The position numbers were made by a program, and so were the translations under genes. A stretch of DNA of 64,000 nucleotides, from NCBI GenBank assembly GCA_964019425.1, contig OZ025811.1:868001-932000 (forward strand). The letters are read 5' to 3'. The number at the start of each line of letters is the position of its first letter. Positions within the stretch are counted from its first letter, which is position 1. The notes beneath the pieces were generated by a model. It was not told the DNA's origin. It ran no database searches and was given only the letters and a program-made list of their open reading frames with translations. This stretch comes from Flectonema sp. DT1601. Its lineage: Eukaryota > Euglenozoa > Diplonemea > Diplonemida > Diplonemidae. Shown in pieces: positions 22,403-34,735 of this stretch.

Positions 22403-23018
22403 ATGGGATTGCTCGATTTTTTAAAAAATCTCCGTAAGACAAATAAGGAAGCGAGAATTCTAGTTCTAGGACTGGACAACGCGGGTAAAACTTGCTGTCT
22501 GAAGAAACTCAGCGATGAACAAATTGACAGCGTGATGCCCACTAAAGGATTTAATATAAAGTCACTCAGTCAAGAAGGATACAAACTAAACGTCTGGGAT
22601 GTTGGGGGCCAACGTGATATCAGACCCTACTGGAGAAATTATTATCAAGAAACTGATGCTATTATTTATGTTGTCGATTCCTCCGATAAGAAACGACTCG
22701 ATGAAACTGGTATTGAACTCTCTCTACTACTTGAGGAAGAGAAGTTACGAGGGTATGTTTTTTTTCTGTTGTGAGTGTTAAGTGGGTTTTTATTCATAAT
22801 CAACGTTACACAAAAATAGACTTCCCATCCTCGTTCTCGCAAATAAACAAGATCTCATAAATGCGGTTTCCTCAGATGGGATATCAGAGCGACTCAACCT
22901 TCAAGAATTACGAGATCGACCCTGGAAAATACAACCATGTTCTGCAAAGACAGGAGATGGCCTCCCTGATGGTATGCAGTGGATGATTAAAGCACTGGAG
23001 GGACCTGCAGGGTCTTAA
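22403..23018 (+). CDS. ARL3: Small GTPase ARL3
   Basis: Exons 22403-22752 and 22820-23018 give 182 residues, the same length as human ARL3. It has the N-terminal [12 protein letters not shown] helix with Gly2, G1 GLDNAGKT at 23-30, switch I ending in [10 protein letters not shown]3 DVGGQ, and G4 NKQD. The ARL3-type GFNIKS and LLEEEKL segments separate it from ARL2. ARL3 releases lipidated cargo from UNC119 and PDE6D inside cilia, so its presence argues for a flagellum. Exon 2 begins after an A-rich intron end of TAG. The acceptor for the transcript (CCCCCCTTCAG, 22363) lies inside a dispersed repeat. Confidence 0.97.
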
Positions 23019-23815
23019 CACGGAGTGCCTATCAATGTACACACGTACTTGTGATACTTCTACTTATGATATCGAGGAAGTCATTAATGTTCTATGAGGA
23101 AGCTTTCCCACGTAGACAAATCGACCGAGTCGATAACGGACTGCCAGGGAAGGAAAGGAGAAATGGGAAAAAAAAAAAAAAAAATAAAACAAGAGAAAAA
23201 AAAAAGGAACAAAGAAAATTACCTGAAAAAAAAATAAATTAAAAGGAAGAACGAAAAAAAAAAAAAAAAAGTTTTAAAAAACAAACGCTTTTGAATCTAC
23301 CGACCTTTGTACATACACCATAAATGGAGGCGCTTATGGAACAGTCAGGGATCTGAGCACTACTAGGGGTTTATTAACCTTATTCAACTTAAGTAGTCTG
23401 GTAAGTAGTCAACCTATGATAAAAAGACATGAAATATCAGTACTTACCTTTAATATGGATCCTGCTTGTTAGTACTTTTATAATATATTTTGAGGTACTT
23501 CCTGAGTGAGATCAGCAAGCAGTCCATTTCTAGCCTCCCCCGAAAATGAGTTCTTTGTGACTGCTCCTGCTTTCATTAAGAGTGCACTCTGTCGTTTACA
23601 AAACGCACAGCATGTTTATTAATAATACTTTTTGTGTGAGGATGATTTTGTGTTGAAGGTATTTCTTTTTTTATTCATCCCCCATCAGCTTTTTATCTAT
23701 TGTTTCCAAAATGAAGCGTAATTTCCTGCTGTTTTATTACTAATTTTAGGGTTTAGAATATTTTTTATCATCACAGAGAACGGGACTAAAAACTGTCCCT
23801 CGAACTCACACTAAT
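23019..23815. other. Spacer
   Basis: 797 bp. It begins with A-rich, purine-rich sequence (23160-23275, several A10-A18 runs) and becomes T-rich. A 63-codon ORF there is a low-complexity Lys run and not credible. Acceptor TCATCACAG ends at 23776. Confidence 0.5.
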
Positions 23816-24859
23816 ATGAGAAGAGTTTCATCAGCGAGAAGGCTAACGTTTGAAAGTTTTAAATGGAAAAGACAACTAAGATGTCTGAACTCAACTGTTG
23901 ATGAGGATGAAATTAGCAGATTTGCTAAAATCACTCCTCAGTGGTGGGATGTTAACGGTCCAATGAAAGAACTGCATTCAATGAACCCAACTCGAATTGG
24001 TTGGATACGATCGTTAATTGAAAGAGAGCTGAATGCAGGAAAGACAGCTGCTGCACCACTCTCCGGTATTCAGATCCTAGATATCGGATGTGGTGCTGGT
24101 ATTGCAAGTGAACCTCTCGCAAGATTAGGAGCTCAAGTAACTGGAGTTGATGCTAACTCTGCTGCTATTGATGTTGCTAATAATCGATTAGAAAATGGAC
24201 CATCTTCAGATTTAAAAGATAATTTAACTTTTATATGTGGAGCAGCGGAAGATCTCGTTAACAATCAAGGCCAATTCGACGTTGTTACAGCTCTTGAGAT
24301 TGTTGAACACGTCTCTGATGTCGATTCGTTTATTAGTACTCTTGCTCAGCTAACAAGACCTGGTGGACTTGTTTGCATGTCAACAATAAATAAAAACTTA
24401 TTATCATACTCTCTCGGTATTGTCTTTGCTGAACGAATCGCAAACCTGGTACCTCGAGGAACCCATGATTGGAATAAATTTATATCCCCAGAAGACCTGA
24501 CCAGATGCCTACGTAAACATAATATAGTCGTGGCTGAGACTAGGGGAATGCATCCGCGACCAATATTTGTATGTATAAAAATTATCTGTATTAAAATGTT
24601 TGACTTTGGAATGACATATAAAATAACTACAAAACAGGGACTGTGTCCTTCATATGAATGGGGCATCTCATCTGACTTATCACTGAATTATATACTTGGA
24701 GGTATTAAGTATGTGAGTGTGATTGTTTTATTTTGAATAATTATGAATTAACTACTGGTGACGATCAAATAAAAAAAAAAAAAAAACAGACTTCCTGAGG
24801 AACGTGAACCGCAACGACCGGTAACAACTAAGCCACTTAAGAAAAAGAAGAAAAATTAA
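23816..24859 (+). CDS. COQ3: Ubiquinone biosynthesis O-methyltransferase COQ3
   Basis: Exons 23816-24568, 24638-24708 and 24790-24859 give 297 residues. The N-terminus is rich in Arg/Ser and free of acids (MRRVSSARRLTF), fitting a mitochondrial presequence. The start FAKITPQWWDVNGPMKELHS is diagnostic of UbiG/COQ3. SAM motif I is ILDIGCGAGIASEPLA, followed by GVDAN, ALEIVEHV and LVPRGTHDW. It catalyses both O-methylations in coenzyme Q synthesis on the matrix side of the inner membrane. The last exon adds a Lys-rich tail (KPLKKKKKN) not typical of the family. Two short final introns use GTATGT donors and A-rich acceptors. Confidence 0.94.
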
Positions 24860-25112
24860 TTTAAAAAAAAAAAACTTATTACTGACAACACAAAAACTTA
24901 GGCTTATGCTTAGCAGTAACACATGTGCTGTTGCTTTTCGATATCACCGTCCACTGTAATGGTGAATTGTTTACTTGTTCTTTTATCGTTCTACATAAGA
25001 GAAACCATCTTCTATCAAAGAAACATTAAAAAAAAATAAAAAATCCAATACTACAAATACTTTTAATCTCTCTCTATGACAACTTTATCACAACAGGCGT
25101 ACCGGTAGCAGT

Positions 25113-27580
25113 ATGGCTAAGCTGCTGTTAGTTTTGGTTGGAACTGACTGGTCTCCAGATGGAGACCCGTTAAAGAATGCTCACATAGAAGTTGAGATGG
25201 AGAAACCTCTCAAAGACTACATTGATGATATAAAAAAAGAATTATCTTTGGAGTCTTTTGATGACATGGAACTGTGTCAGGGACATGGTGAGGTTTGTGT
25301 TTTTAAAAAAAAAAAAAAAAAAAAAAATTAAACACAAAAATAAACATTAAGAAACAACACAGCTTCCTAACATCACACCTGGTGACGTAGTAGACATATC
25401 TTTGTCACCAAAAGACAGCGGTTTTGTTTCTCCTGACCTTGAAGAAGGTGATCAGCCATTGGCAGTCGTATTTGTACGCCGGAAAGAAAAGAAAGACGAA
25501 GACCCTCCGACAGACACAAAAAATGAAAAAAATGAAAAAAACGAAAACAAGAAGAAAAAATTCAAATGGAAACCAGTAGCACAAGCAATCGTAAAGGGAG
25601 ACGAGGCATCTGTTATTGAAAGTGTGAAGAGTTGTGAGAGTGAAAAGGATTGGAAGACAGTTGTTAAAAAGTTTAAAAAGGATCACAAAGACAGCGACGA
25701 CGGAGACATATTCGAAACGTTAAAGAAATCAGACCTGACTGAGAAAGTTGAGGCAGCACTTCAAGAAAAGAATATTCCATTTAAACCAATTACCTCTGAT
25801 GACTCATCGTGTTCCTCTTCTTATGTAAGTGAAGAACATAACGATGAGCAAGATGCTGCTGTACCAGCTGAACCAGGCAATGACATGTGTGAGGAATGCG
25901 GTAACTCTCTGTCTCAGCCATTTTGTGGTAACAGTGGTAAACGACATGTTGCAAAAGAACCTCAAACTCTTGGTCAATTCTCATCAGACAGAGCTTGCAC
26001 TCAATGTGGTGATGGAATGCTTGACGAGGATGCTAAACAAGCTGTCTACGTTTGTCTTGACTGCGATGGAAAATTTTGTGAAGTCTGCTGGGAACATGAA
26101 CACAGAAATAGAAAGGTTTGTATTCTTTTCTAAATTTACAGCGATCCCCTAAAGACAGCAAAAAAAAAAAAAAAACAGCGGTCCCACCACCCTAAATATT
26201 TGCTATTCTATGAGTGTGATCTCTGCCCGTTTGGCAATCGAGAACCTCAGGCAGCACTCTGGTTTTGTGATATCTGCCGCCTACTTCTTTGTAAGCAATG
26301 TTGGTTTAATGAACATAAGAACCCTCATAGAAGAGCTCATACAAAACAATTCTTATATCCTGGTGTGTGATTGTATTCACTTAACTTAGACAGGTTTGGT
26401 TAGATAGTTCTTCTACAAAATAACAATACCAAAAAAACAGGAGGAGAGAGTGGAGAGTACCACAATGCGACAATTGGTAGTCAGAACGTAGACTGCCCAG
26501 CAACAGCATTTGATGTTTCTCCGTACGGTTCTTTTGTAAAATCCGCATCGGATAGGATTTGTACAATTTGTCACTCGAGTGATGGGAATCCAGGAATCTA
26601 TCAATGTGCTCAATGTGATCCTATAAACCCTGAAATCCTTTGTGTTAACTGTTGGGTAACAGAACATAGAATGCCACATAGAAGAGCTCATGTAAAACAT
26701 TTATCATTACTTCCGTGTGATGTCTGTTATGATACAGAGGCGAGACCAGCACATATGATGTGTCCAACTTGTCAACTAAAATTATGTTCCAGTTGTTGGG
26801 ATTTAGAACATCGTAATCCAGCTCGTCACGGACATGTTGGAGATCCTTTATACGTTGATGTGTCAGATCCTGGAGCTCGATCTCAATTAGACGTTGTTGA
26901 GTCTCTTTCAAAATCCCTTCCAATTCAACGAGTGACCGAACCTCCACAATACCCAACTCCTGATTTGAGAGGCGGGGCTGTTTACTCTCAGGATCCTAAC
27001 TTCTCATTTTCATCAACTTTGTATTCTCCTCCACCGAATAGAATGCAAACACCTGATCATAATTCACCTGTCTTTGTATGTTTTTATATTATTGTTATTG
27101 TTTATAGATGCCTGTGAGATATTACAAAAAATATAAAAAAAAATATAAAATAACAGTACTCTCCAAGTAGATATGATGTCCCTCAACAAGGCTACGATTC
27201 ATTTGCACCTGAAACCTCAGCAGTAGCTCTATCACCTCAGCAAGAATTGGATCGATTTCAACATTTTAGAACGCGACTCTCTCGATTTTATCACGTTTAT
27301 AATCCTTCAAAGTTACCAAGTGTCGCAACTTGTCTAAAAGAGTATCAGGGATATGAGGAAGACCTCATTGCTGCATTGGTTAGGAGATACGGACCTGAAC
27401 CACCTGAAGGTATGTATTTACATAAATACGACATGTTAGTTGTGTTATTTTTAATAACAACATCCCATCACAGACAATGTTCCATTACCACCTGGATGGA
27501 GACTCGTTGAGAGTACGAGAGGAGATCTATTTTACATAAATGACGATGGAAGGAAACAATGGCAGCGTCCTTTAGTTTGA
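25113..27580 (+). CDS. Multi-B-box-like zinc-finger protein with C-terminal WW domain
   Basis: Six exons (25113-25292, 25363-26115, 26179-26362, 26441-27075, 27157-27409, 27474-27580) give 703 residues. The first 100 residues may form a beta-grasp-like module. A Lys/Glu-rich linker follows, then at least four treble Cys/His modules with C-x2-C ... C-x2-C-x4-C-x2-C-W-x2-E-H ... H spacing (for example CTQCGDG...FCEVCWEHEH and CDVCYDT...LCSSCWDLEH), resembling B-box or related cross-brace fingers. The last exon encodes LPPGWRLVESTRGDLFYIND and WQRP, a WW domain with its second conserved Trp and Pro. The combination suggests a protein-binding adaptor that recognises Pro-rich ligands. No RING is seen, so a ligase role is not supported. 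Confidence 0.8.
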
Positions 27581-28178
27581 TACAAAGTATTACCTGATGG
27601 TTATGTTTTACAGACAAATATTCTAAAGTGGTTTCTTAAATTCAAAAAATGACAGGCCTTTTGGGCGGTTGTTTTCCCCCCTTTTTTTTTTTTTTTTTTC
27701 ATTTCTTTCTGGTGAGTTAAGTTGATCTTCAAAATTTCTTTTTTTCGTTGTTGTTGTCGCTGTGAGTCATGTCATAGCACATCAACTGGCCCTGTATTCC
27801 TGTTTTTTTTTTTTTTTTAGTTTTCACAGCAGTTTTGTGAGTTTTTTTTTTTTCTTGCTAACAATTTGGAATCTACGCCTCACATACGACGGCAGCCCAC
27901 TTACGGCTATTGCTGATTTCCTTTTGGCTAGGAGCAACTATACTTAATCATAGGGTCGACATATTTTTGTACATTCCCTATTCGGTTGGTATAAATACGA
28001 TGCGTAGTACTTGTATTCCGTCATGCAGACTTTGTTTTGTATTGATGTTTTATTAACCTTCCCTTTGTACAGTAAGTGACAATGAGAACTTTAATGGTGT
28101 TAAGTAATTGCTCGTATTGCAGTTTATTCTACTCATCTATAACAGGAATTAACCCTCCCTCTCTAAGAAAAGTAATTA
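27581..28178. other. T-rich spacer
   Basis: 598 bp with T15-T21 runs. No credible ORF. The acceptor CTATAACAG ends at 28145. Confidence 0.5.
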
Positions 28179-28775
28179 ATGATGGTGAAGGCTATCGAAG
28201 CATCTCCATTCGCGGCTGCAGTAAAGCGTTGGGTGGCAGACCTGAAGGGGCTCCCTGACTTTACAGCTGGTGGAAGTTTGATGGCGCGTTGTAATAAACG
28301 CCAGGCTGAAGTCAAGAATGAAATGATGCTTGCTGGATTAGTACGTGAGATAACTCAACGTGGGCAGAAGTTTTTTTGTGATCTGACTGTTGATTGTAAC
28401 TCATACGCGAGTTTACAAAAATATTTAAATTCATTTCCAAAAAGTGATGAAAAGGAAAACGCATCGGTTCGACTGGAAAGAGCGAACTCGATATGGTCAT
28501 CACAATTTTCGAATGAAACCCAAAATGTTGTACCAATCTCAACTTCAAATTCAAGTAAAAAAGTAAAATTTTGTTCTGAATCACTATCAGTCGGAGAAGT
28601 TGTTGTTGCGAACAATGTTAGATTATCACCTTCACTAAACGGTAAGGAAGGGATGATTGTTGAAATTAATTATGATACTTACAGAGCAAAGGTACAATTT
28701 CCAAAGCCACACGGCATTTTGTCCCTCAGAATAACTAACCTCCTACCTAGCCAACAAAAACCTTCATGTCTGTGA
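28179..28775 (+). CDS. Hypothetical protein with KOW/SH3-like C-terminus
   Basis: Single exon, 198 residues. Not recognised as a family. The C-terminal segment VGEVVVANNVRLSPSLNGK followed by EGMIVEINYDTYRAKVQF has the shape of a KOW/SH3-type small beta barrel (a V-x-V start, N-G-K-x-G turn and a final V-x-F strand), as in proteins that bind nucleic acid or other proteins. The middle is Ser/Asn-rich. Two adjacent ATGs (28179 and 28182) are possible starts. Composition and codon use match neighbours, and the upstream acceptor supports it as a real gene. Confidence 0.65.
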   Translation: MMVKAIEASPFAAAVKRWVADLKGLPDFTAGGSLMARCNKRQAEVKNEMMLAGLVREITQRGQKFFCDLTVDCNSYASLQKYLNSFPKSDEKENASVRLERANSIWSSQFSNETQNVVPISTSNSSKKVKFCSESLSVGEVVVANNVRLSPSLNGKEGMIVEINYDTYRAKVQFPKPHGILSLRITNLLPSQQKPSCL

Positions 28776-29717
28776 AGGTTTTCCGATGTAAGATAAAAAA
28801 AAAAAAAAAATTTAAGTTTCCTTTTTTTAATAATTCTATCATTTATCTTGTTCGCGGTTTGCAGAATATTTTCCCCATTAGCCTTCTGTATGAAGGTTTA
28901 TACGTTTTTTTTTTTTTTTTTTTATTTTTAAAAAAAAAAATATGTGTATCTGTTGTGTCCTGTAGTGATTTTCATCATTGACTTCTATTTCGTTTACTTT
29001 GAAACTTTTTTTCGGGGGGTCGCGTGAATCTCTGCGAATAGACTTGACCATCTAACCAACCTGAAAAAGAAGTTTCTAATTATTTTTAACTACGATTAAT
29101 AATGCTACAGTTGTCTAATGAAGCATACCCACAAGTCCGCAGGCAGTGATATATCTGTCATTTTCCTTGAGACGAAGAAGCAAGAGGAAAAAAAAAAAAA
29201 AAAAAAAAAGATGGGGGAAGACAAAAAAAAAAATGACTGAGAAAACCAAGAAAGATTATAGTAAATGGGGAACAAAAAAAAAAATTTAAAAAAAAAAGAA
29301 AAAAAAAAAAAAAAGAAGTAAAATAAAATAGAGTAAAGAACATAAAAATAGTGGATTTGGCGCAATTCCTGGACTGTTTCACATTCCCTCCCTTATAGCT
29401 CCTCGCAAGTATATCAGTCTTGTTTCTATCCTTGGGACTGTTCTAACTTATATTTGTTATGATATGGAGTTTCACCCTCCCTGCAAATACCTTTCTGATT
29501 TCGGTTCAATTTTGTGCTTTTTCCTCACCGTTGCTTCGTATTCCTGTTTTATTTTATTTTACTTTTATTCTGTTGATTGGTTCTCTTGTTCTTTTTTTTC
29601 CCTTTTGACGATCACTGTTTTTTTTTTTTCGAAATTTTTTTTTCAAATCAGAATATTATTACACTTTTTACTTTTTTTTTTTTTTTTTAATACAGTTTTT
29701 TTTCACAAAAAAAAACA
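28776..29717. other. Low-complexity spacer
   Basis: 942 bp dominated by poly-A and poly-T blocks. The purine-rich block at 29160-29340 gives spurious Phe-rich ORFs on the other strand. Acceptor TTTAATACAG ends at 29695. Confidence 0.5.
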
Positions 29718-31215
29718 ATGGTAGCAGTTGAAATTTCAAACGAAGTATCAATGCACGTTTTAGAAAACTCCGGGGTATTGTCAGCAGCCTATTCCTCATC
29801 AGTTGAAGAGGGAAGTGAGATATCACCATGCGTTACACCTGTGAGTAAAATAAAAAAAGTAACCTTCGGATCATGCGCCAAAATGGCAGACGGTAAAATA
29901 AAGCTCTTCGTAGCAACTGAAAACGACGGTGCTTGCAGAGTGGTATTGGTATCTGAAAGCGATAGTTGGAAAGTAGTTTGCTCAATGATTCAAAGAAAAT
30001 TCAGCATACCAATCTTCTCACTGTATCACATAGATGACGACGGTGATAAGGTTCAGGTTGACGACGACGATGTATTTGATGATTTTAAGGCGATGTGTGT
30101 CAACCGAAAACATAAATTAACCGCCGTAACACCCCTGTCTCCTGGATGTGATGTCACTAACTCACCTCACTTTAGAGGAATATGTCCAGAAGGTCAACTA
30201 CTTGAGAGTTTTACTCATTCGATACATAAAATCAGAGAGTTAGAAATTGAAAATGAAAGTCCAGCTGAGTCTGTGTCCTGTTGTTCGATATCATCAGACA
30301 AGTCTCTTATTCTAACTGGAGGTAAAGACAAGTCTTTGAAGGTCTGGAAATCGTCGATTTGTATTGCTGACATGCCTCACTCTAGTGAAGTTGTATCCTG
30401 CGATCTATCAAACACCAAGAAACTCGCATTGTCAGGATGCTCTGATGGTACGATTTCCCTTTGGGATATAACAATAGCTCAGCCGCGTCTACTCTGCTTT
30501 AAAAAAATGACTACTCCAGTTACTTCTGTTAAGTTCAGTCCTGACTCATTTGTTTTTGCATTTGCGTGTCAGCACAGACCAGTTCGTATATTGAGTCTAC
30601 ACTTTGCTCCTCTTCACATGTTGTCAGGGACTGAGTCTTCTCTTGGTATAACATTCGGGAAGTCACCAGGATCAGCATTGTTTTGTACTGGTCCAAGGAA
30701 TCTCCAGCTGTGGAACTACAAGTGCGGTAAAAGTGTAGGACCGCTCACTTCTAAAGGTTCCTCTGAAGACGGCAGCTCTGATTGGAGCTGTGCATTCTCA
30801 AACAACGACCGTCTGCTAGCCACCGCTAGTGGAAGTGAAATTCTCGTCTGGCAGACGTACAGCAGAACGTTAGCTCGCCGATTGTCGTTACTGAGGGATA
30901 TTGTTTTTAAGAGTGTCGCCTTCACTTGGGATGAGAATATCGTCGCCTCCTCCACTACTGGACACATGACTGTCTGGAAACCTACTGACAGCAATATGAT
31001 TGCTAAGAAGGTTTGTATTGGGTTTTTTCTATTTATTATTTTTTGCAAAGTCGGCGTTGAGGAAAGTTCTTTAAAATGAAGATGTAGGAAAAAAAACAAC
31101 AAAAAAACAGGCGGTTGACGAGGGCAATGAGTGCACGATTGCAGTATCCGAGGATCAAATTGTTTGCGTTTCCGCCAGCGGGATCTCCCTGTGGAATGTA
31201 AGGAAAAGAGAATAA
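29718..31215 (+). CDS. PB1 and WD40-repeat protein
   Basis: Exons 29718-31010 and 31111-31215 give 465 residues. Residues about 54-135 look like a PB1 domain: IKLFVATENDG with a basic first strand, then YHIDDDGDKVQVDDDDVFDDF, an acidic OPCA-type motif. From about 180 to the end run WD40 blades, for example ILTGGKDKSLKVW, LALSGCSDGTISLWD, LLATASGSEILVW and ISLWN in the last exon, which completes the propeller. A PB1 domain gives front-to-back oligomerisation with other PB1 proteins, and the propeller would bind partners. The joint architecture is uncommon. No specific pathway can be named. Confidence 0.75.
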
Positions 31216-31548
31216 GATCCTCAAGAAGTAAGTCAGTATATTTAAGTAATGAAAAAAAAACATAGTACGTGTTCAGTCTTTCCACGACGGGCAGCTATGT
31301 TGAGTTGTGTGTTTCTACACAGACCCTTGTTGTGTATTTTACAAAGGTGTTTACATGTACATTTACTTAGGATAATAATTTCTAAAATTATAATTAGGTG
31401 AGATTAAGCTTTCTTTATGGTCAGCTTGGTGTCTGCTCCCTACACTTATAACGATTAGTGTGTTTTCTGTAAGTCTGTTAATAAATTAGTGTTTGTAGAA
31501 ACACTGAGTGAGAGACACAGATTAGCTACAGATTAGTTCCTGACCCTT

Positions 31549-31583
<35 letters not shown>

Positions 31584-33638
31584 TACCTACAAACTTCTTG
31601 TTCGGTAAATTGCGACAGCGCAACTAAGATTTTTCCTGTTGGGATTTTGTTCCTTCGTTGGGATTTTGTTTTGTTAGTGCGCGCTAAAACAAAAGTGTGA
31701 GTGCAGTTGGGCCGATTCCTTTTTTTTTCCCCTCCTTCTTTTTTTTGTGTTTATAACACCCTATCTTCCTGTTAGTCGTTTTTGGAGCAGACTCGTTTAA
31801 GTTGCACAAAACAGAACATCATTAATGTTACTAAAGTTAAAAAACTTCAGTTTCATTTTCGCATCCCCCTACCTCAAAAAAAAAGTATCAGTTTCATTTT
31901 TTTTTTTTTTTTTAAAAAAGAAACCATATGCGTGAGGTGTCGATTTTTTAAAATTTCTTTTGTCGGTTTTGAAGTCTTTTTGTCTTTTCTGTCTGTAAGA
32001 TACCTTTAGTTTCTTTTTTTTCAAATCATTATTCTTTTCAGAGATTCATTCTCTCCGTTTGTTATTTTCTTCTTACGAATTCAAAGAAGAAAATACACGT
32101 AGGTTTACTCTTTTTTTTGGAAACTATGTATTCTGCGATACGTGTTACATAACATCGAACAGCAGAACTATGTCGTGTTCTTACTCACTTTGAGCTATTC
32201 GGAATGCCCAAGTGCTTTTTTTCTTTACTCATTTAGGGGAAAAAAAAAAAAAAAAATTATTTTTAAATTAAATTTAAGAAGATAAAACCCTTCCTATTAC
32301 TTCGCCTATTTTTTCGTGAGTTGTGATGGTGTTTTGTTTTTGCACCGACGAAGTCGGAGAAGAAACTATTCAGATTAAGAGCCGTTATTTATTATGTCAT
32401 GTTATCTATTTCCCTGTGCGCCAGTAACACTAGCTGCGATCAACAAAATATAAGGCTGCTTATCTGAATGGTTTTGTGGTGTTTTTTTTTTTGGTGGTTT
32501 TTGATTCTGCAACGACAAAAAAAAAAAAAAAAAAAAAGTCTCTTTGCATTGAATTATATTGTGAAGTAAAAAATTGTATTCTTTTTGTTTCTGTACCTTT
32601 CTGTCTATCTCTTTGATCTGTCTGGCTGTTTTCTCCTTATTAATTTCTTTTGTATTAAACAAACCACAATACGGTCAGCCTTGCACGACCCATTCCAGAA
32701 AACAAGTTTGGTTGATACGTTGTTTTTCCTTGAGGGGGGAAAAAAAAAAAAAAAAAGGGGGACTGCTGTTTTTTCCGATAAACGATGATGTAGACCACTC
32801 GTAGACAAGCGGTCACGAATTAATACACATGAAAACAGGTGGTTACCTTTTATTTTTTTTTTTTTTGGGGTAAAACATGTTTCGGAGTGGGATGATATTT
32901 CTCTTAAACAAAACTTTTTCACTCACTTCACTGTCATTATATTTAAAAAAACAAACAAAAAAAACAAGGATTTAAGTTTTTCTTAGTATTTCTTCTTCTT
33001 TTTTTTTCTTTTTTTACTTTATTGCTAGTGTTTTTTTTTTTTTTTAACAAGGTAGATCTCGCCTGCTGTGAGATTTGCCATCTGTCTGCCATTTCTGTTT
33101 CTCCTTTTCTTTTTTTTTTTTTTTTTTTTTTCTTCTCTTTCGTTCCTTTCTCAGCAAGAGAAGACACAAACAGGGGCTGCTATCATTACAACAACTTCGA
33201 TGTTTTTGTAGCATTAAAAAGTTGTTTATGGATTTCAGTCAGTTGCCACTTTTCTTTGCTGTATTGTTTTTTTTCTTTTATTTTTTCTGTCTATTTCATT
33301 GTGCAGTATCCATCTCTGCAAGGGATACATACTCTGGCCATGAACGGAGGTTCATTTGGGATTTCTTTCCTCTCAGTCTCTCTTCATCTTAACTGCCTTA
33401 TTCTGTGTTGTTCTAATACGATTTAATTTTTTTTTTCTTCTTTTTTTAATTATTGTTTTCTCTCTCGGGAGAAAAACTGTTTTTGAAGATACGGTATTTT
33501 GCGCGTAGCGTTATTTTTAAACAGGTCTACAGTAACATGTTGTGTTGGCTGTGAATTTGATTTGATTTGATTTTTTCTTTTTTTTTCTTTTTTTGTTTGT
33601 GGATATGAAAATGTTGTTCTACTGTAACAGATTCACAT
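31216..33638. other. Gene-poor, poly-T-rich region
   Basis: 2.4 kb without a supported gene. It holds a copy of repeat family 2 at 31550-31630, many T15-T30 and A15-A18 runs, and a T-rich end with ACTGTAACAG at 33630. Small ORFs are homopolymer-driven. Confidence 0.55.
31550..31630 (-). repeat. Dispersed repeat family 2, copy 1
   Basis: After a T run of about 33, GTACCTACAAAC, TTGTTCGGTA and AGCGCAA are shared with 57720-57793. Read on the - strand it is a unique end followed by an A tail, as in a SINE or other retroposed RNA. Confidence 0.6.
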
Positions 33639-34604
33639 ATGCCGATGCCGACATGTGCTCATGGATCGAACCCGAGAACCTGTCCAGTGCCTCATTGCAC
33701 TGGAGTAGCAGTGTCCTCTCCTTTGCTATCTCAAGCAGCTCAGAAACTTCTAAAGTCAAACAGAGCAGCGATTGACAGACATCGAAAATTACAAGTTGAG
33801 AGGGAGAGTCGTGAGAAAATACTTCCTGTGGAAACACTGAATGTTGTTAAGAAATTATCAAGGGAAATGACTGCTTTGACGACAACAAAATCACAACAAG
33901 ATTCCATCAACATTTGGGATGATGTCGTAATAACAGGAGGTGGTCGATTGGATTTAAAACCACCAACAGAACACCTTTATGGAGTCCTTCAAGGTATGGA
34001 CACATCAAGTAGATGGCAATACCGAGTTGAATGTAAGGGTGTGATTTATTGTCTTTCTAGAGAGGATTTTAGAAAAGCGACGAAAGCAGATCAAAACGAA
34101 AACAAAGTTGAAAGCATCCCATCGATAGTAATCCCAGAAACAATTAATAATTGGCCAAGCATCGATTCGATTAATCTGATACCTGCAGAAGAGATCACCG
34201 ACCTATCACCTGAAATGCAACATGCTGCTATCGAGTACGCATCCTACACTGCCAAGGTAATGAACATCTCTGATGGGTTAGAAGAAGAGGTTCGTTCGGT
34301 TCTACGACAACAGAAGGCGTTGGAGTTTAAAATCCGAGAATTAGAAAAAAAAATTCTCTTAATGTCGGGAACTACATTATACACCCCAAGTAGTTGTGAT
34401 GTTATGTCTACTCCTCTAGCTGATGAAATGTGGTATGAGAAACAACAACTTCGATCTGACATTGAACAACACGCTAAACAGACAAAGGTCTTAGAACTAC
34501 TTGTAGCTAAGATGTCACTCAATCTAATGTCAAAATCCTCTCGCGCACCTGCATTGTCACCATCACTGCAGAATTCCTTACTATTAGCAAACAGTTCTGG
34601 TTAG
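33639..34604 (+). CDS. Hypothetical coiled-coil protein
   Basis: Single exon, 321 residues. The N-terminus has a small Cys/His cluster (CAHGSNPRTCPVPHCTG) that could bind zinc. Helical segments follow, notably EEEVRSVLRQQKALEFKIRE and MWYEKQQLRSDIEQHAKQTK, with coiled-coil character. No family was recognised. The start ATG follows the acceptor CAG at 33630 by 8 nt. The full frame lacks stops, and amino-acid composition is that of a normal protein. Confidence 0.7.
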   Translation: MPMPTCAHGSNPRTCPVPHCTGVAVSSPLLSQAAQKLLKSNRAAIDRHRKLQVERESREKILPVETLNVVKKLSREMTALTTTKSQQDSINIWDDVVITGGGRLDLKPPTEHLYGVLQGMDTSSRWQYRVECKGVIYCLSREDFRKATKADQNENKVESIPSIVIPETINNWPSIDSINLIPAEEITDLSPEMQHAAIEYASYTAKVMNISDGLEEEVRSVLRQQKALEFKIRELEKKILLMSGTTLYTPSSCDVMSTPLADEMWYEKQQLRSDIEQHAKQTKVLELLVAKMSLNLMSKSSRAPALSPSLQNSLLLANSSG

Positions 34605-34735
34605 CCGGAAAAAAAAGATGACTTTCGTCTGAATGCGTCTTATTGTACTGTACCTGTATTCACCTATTTAATTACCGTTATTTTTGCTCTACTGGTTAAC
34701 AATAAATTGTCATCTATCGCAACAGATCTCACAAT

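Noticed and set aside
29105-29382. Phe-rich - strand ORFs
   Set aside because: Produced by poly-A blocks. No normal protein composition.
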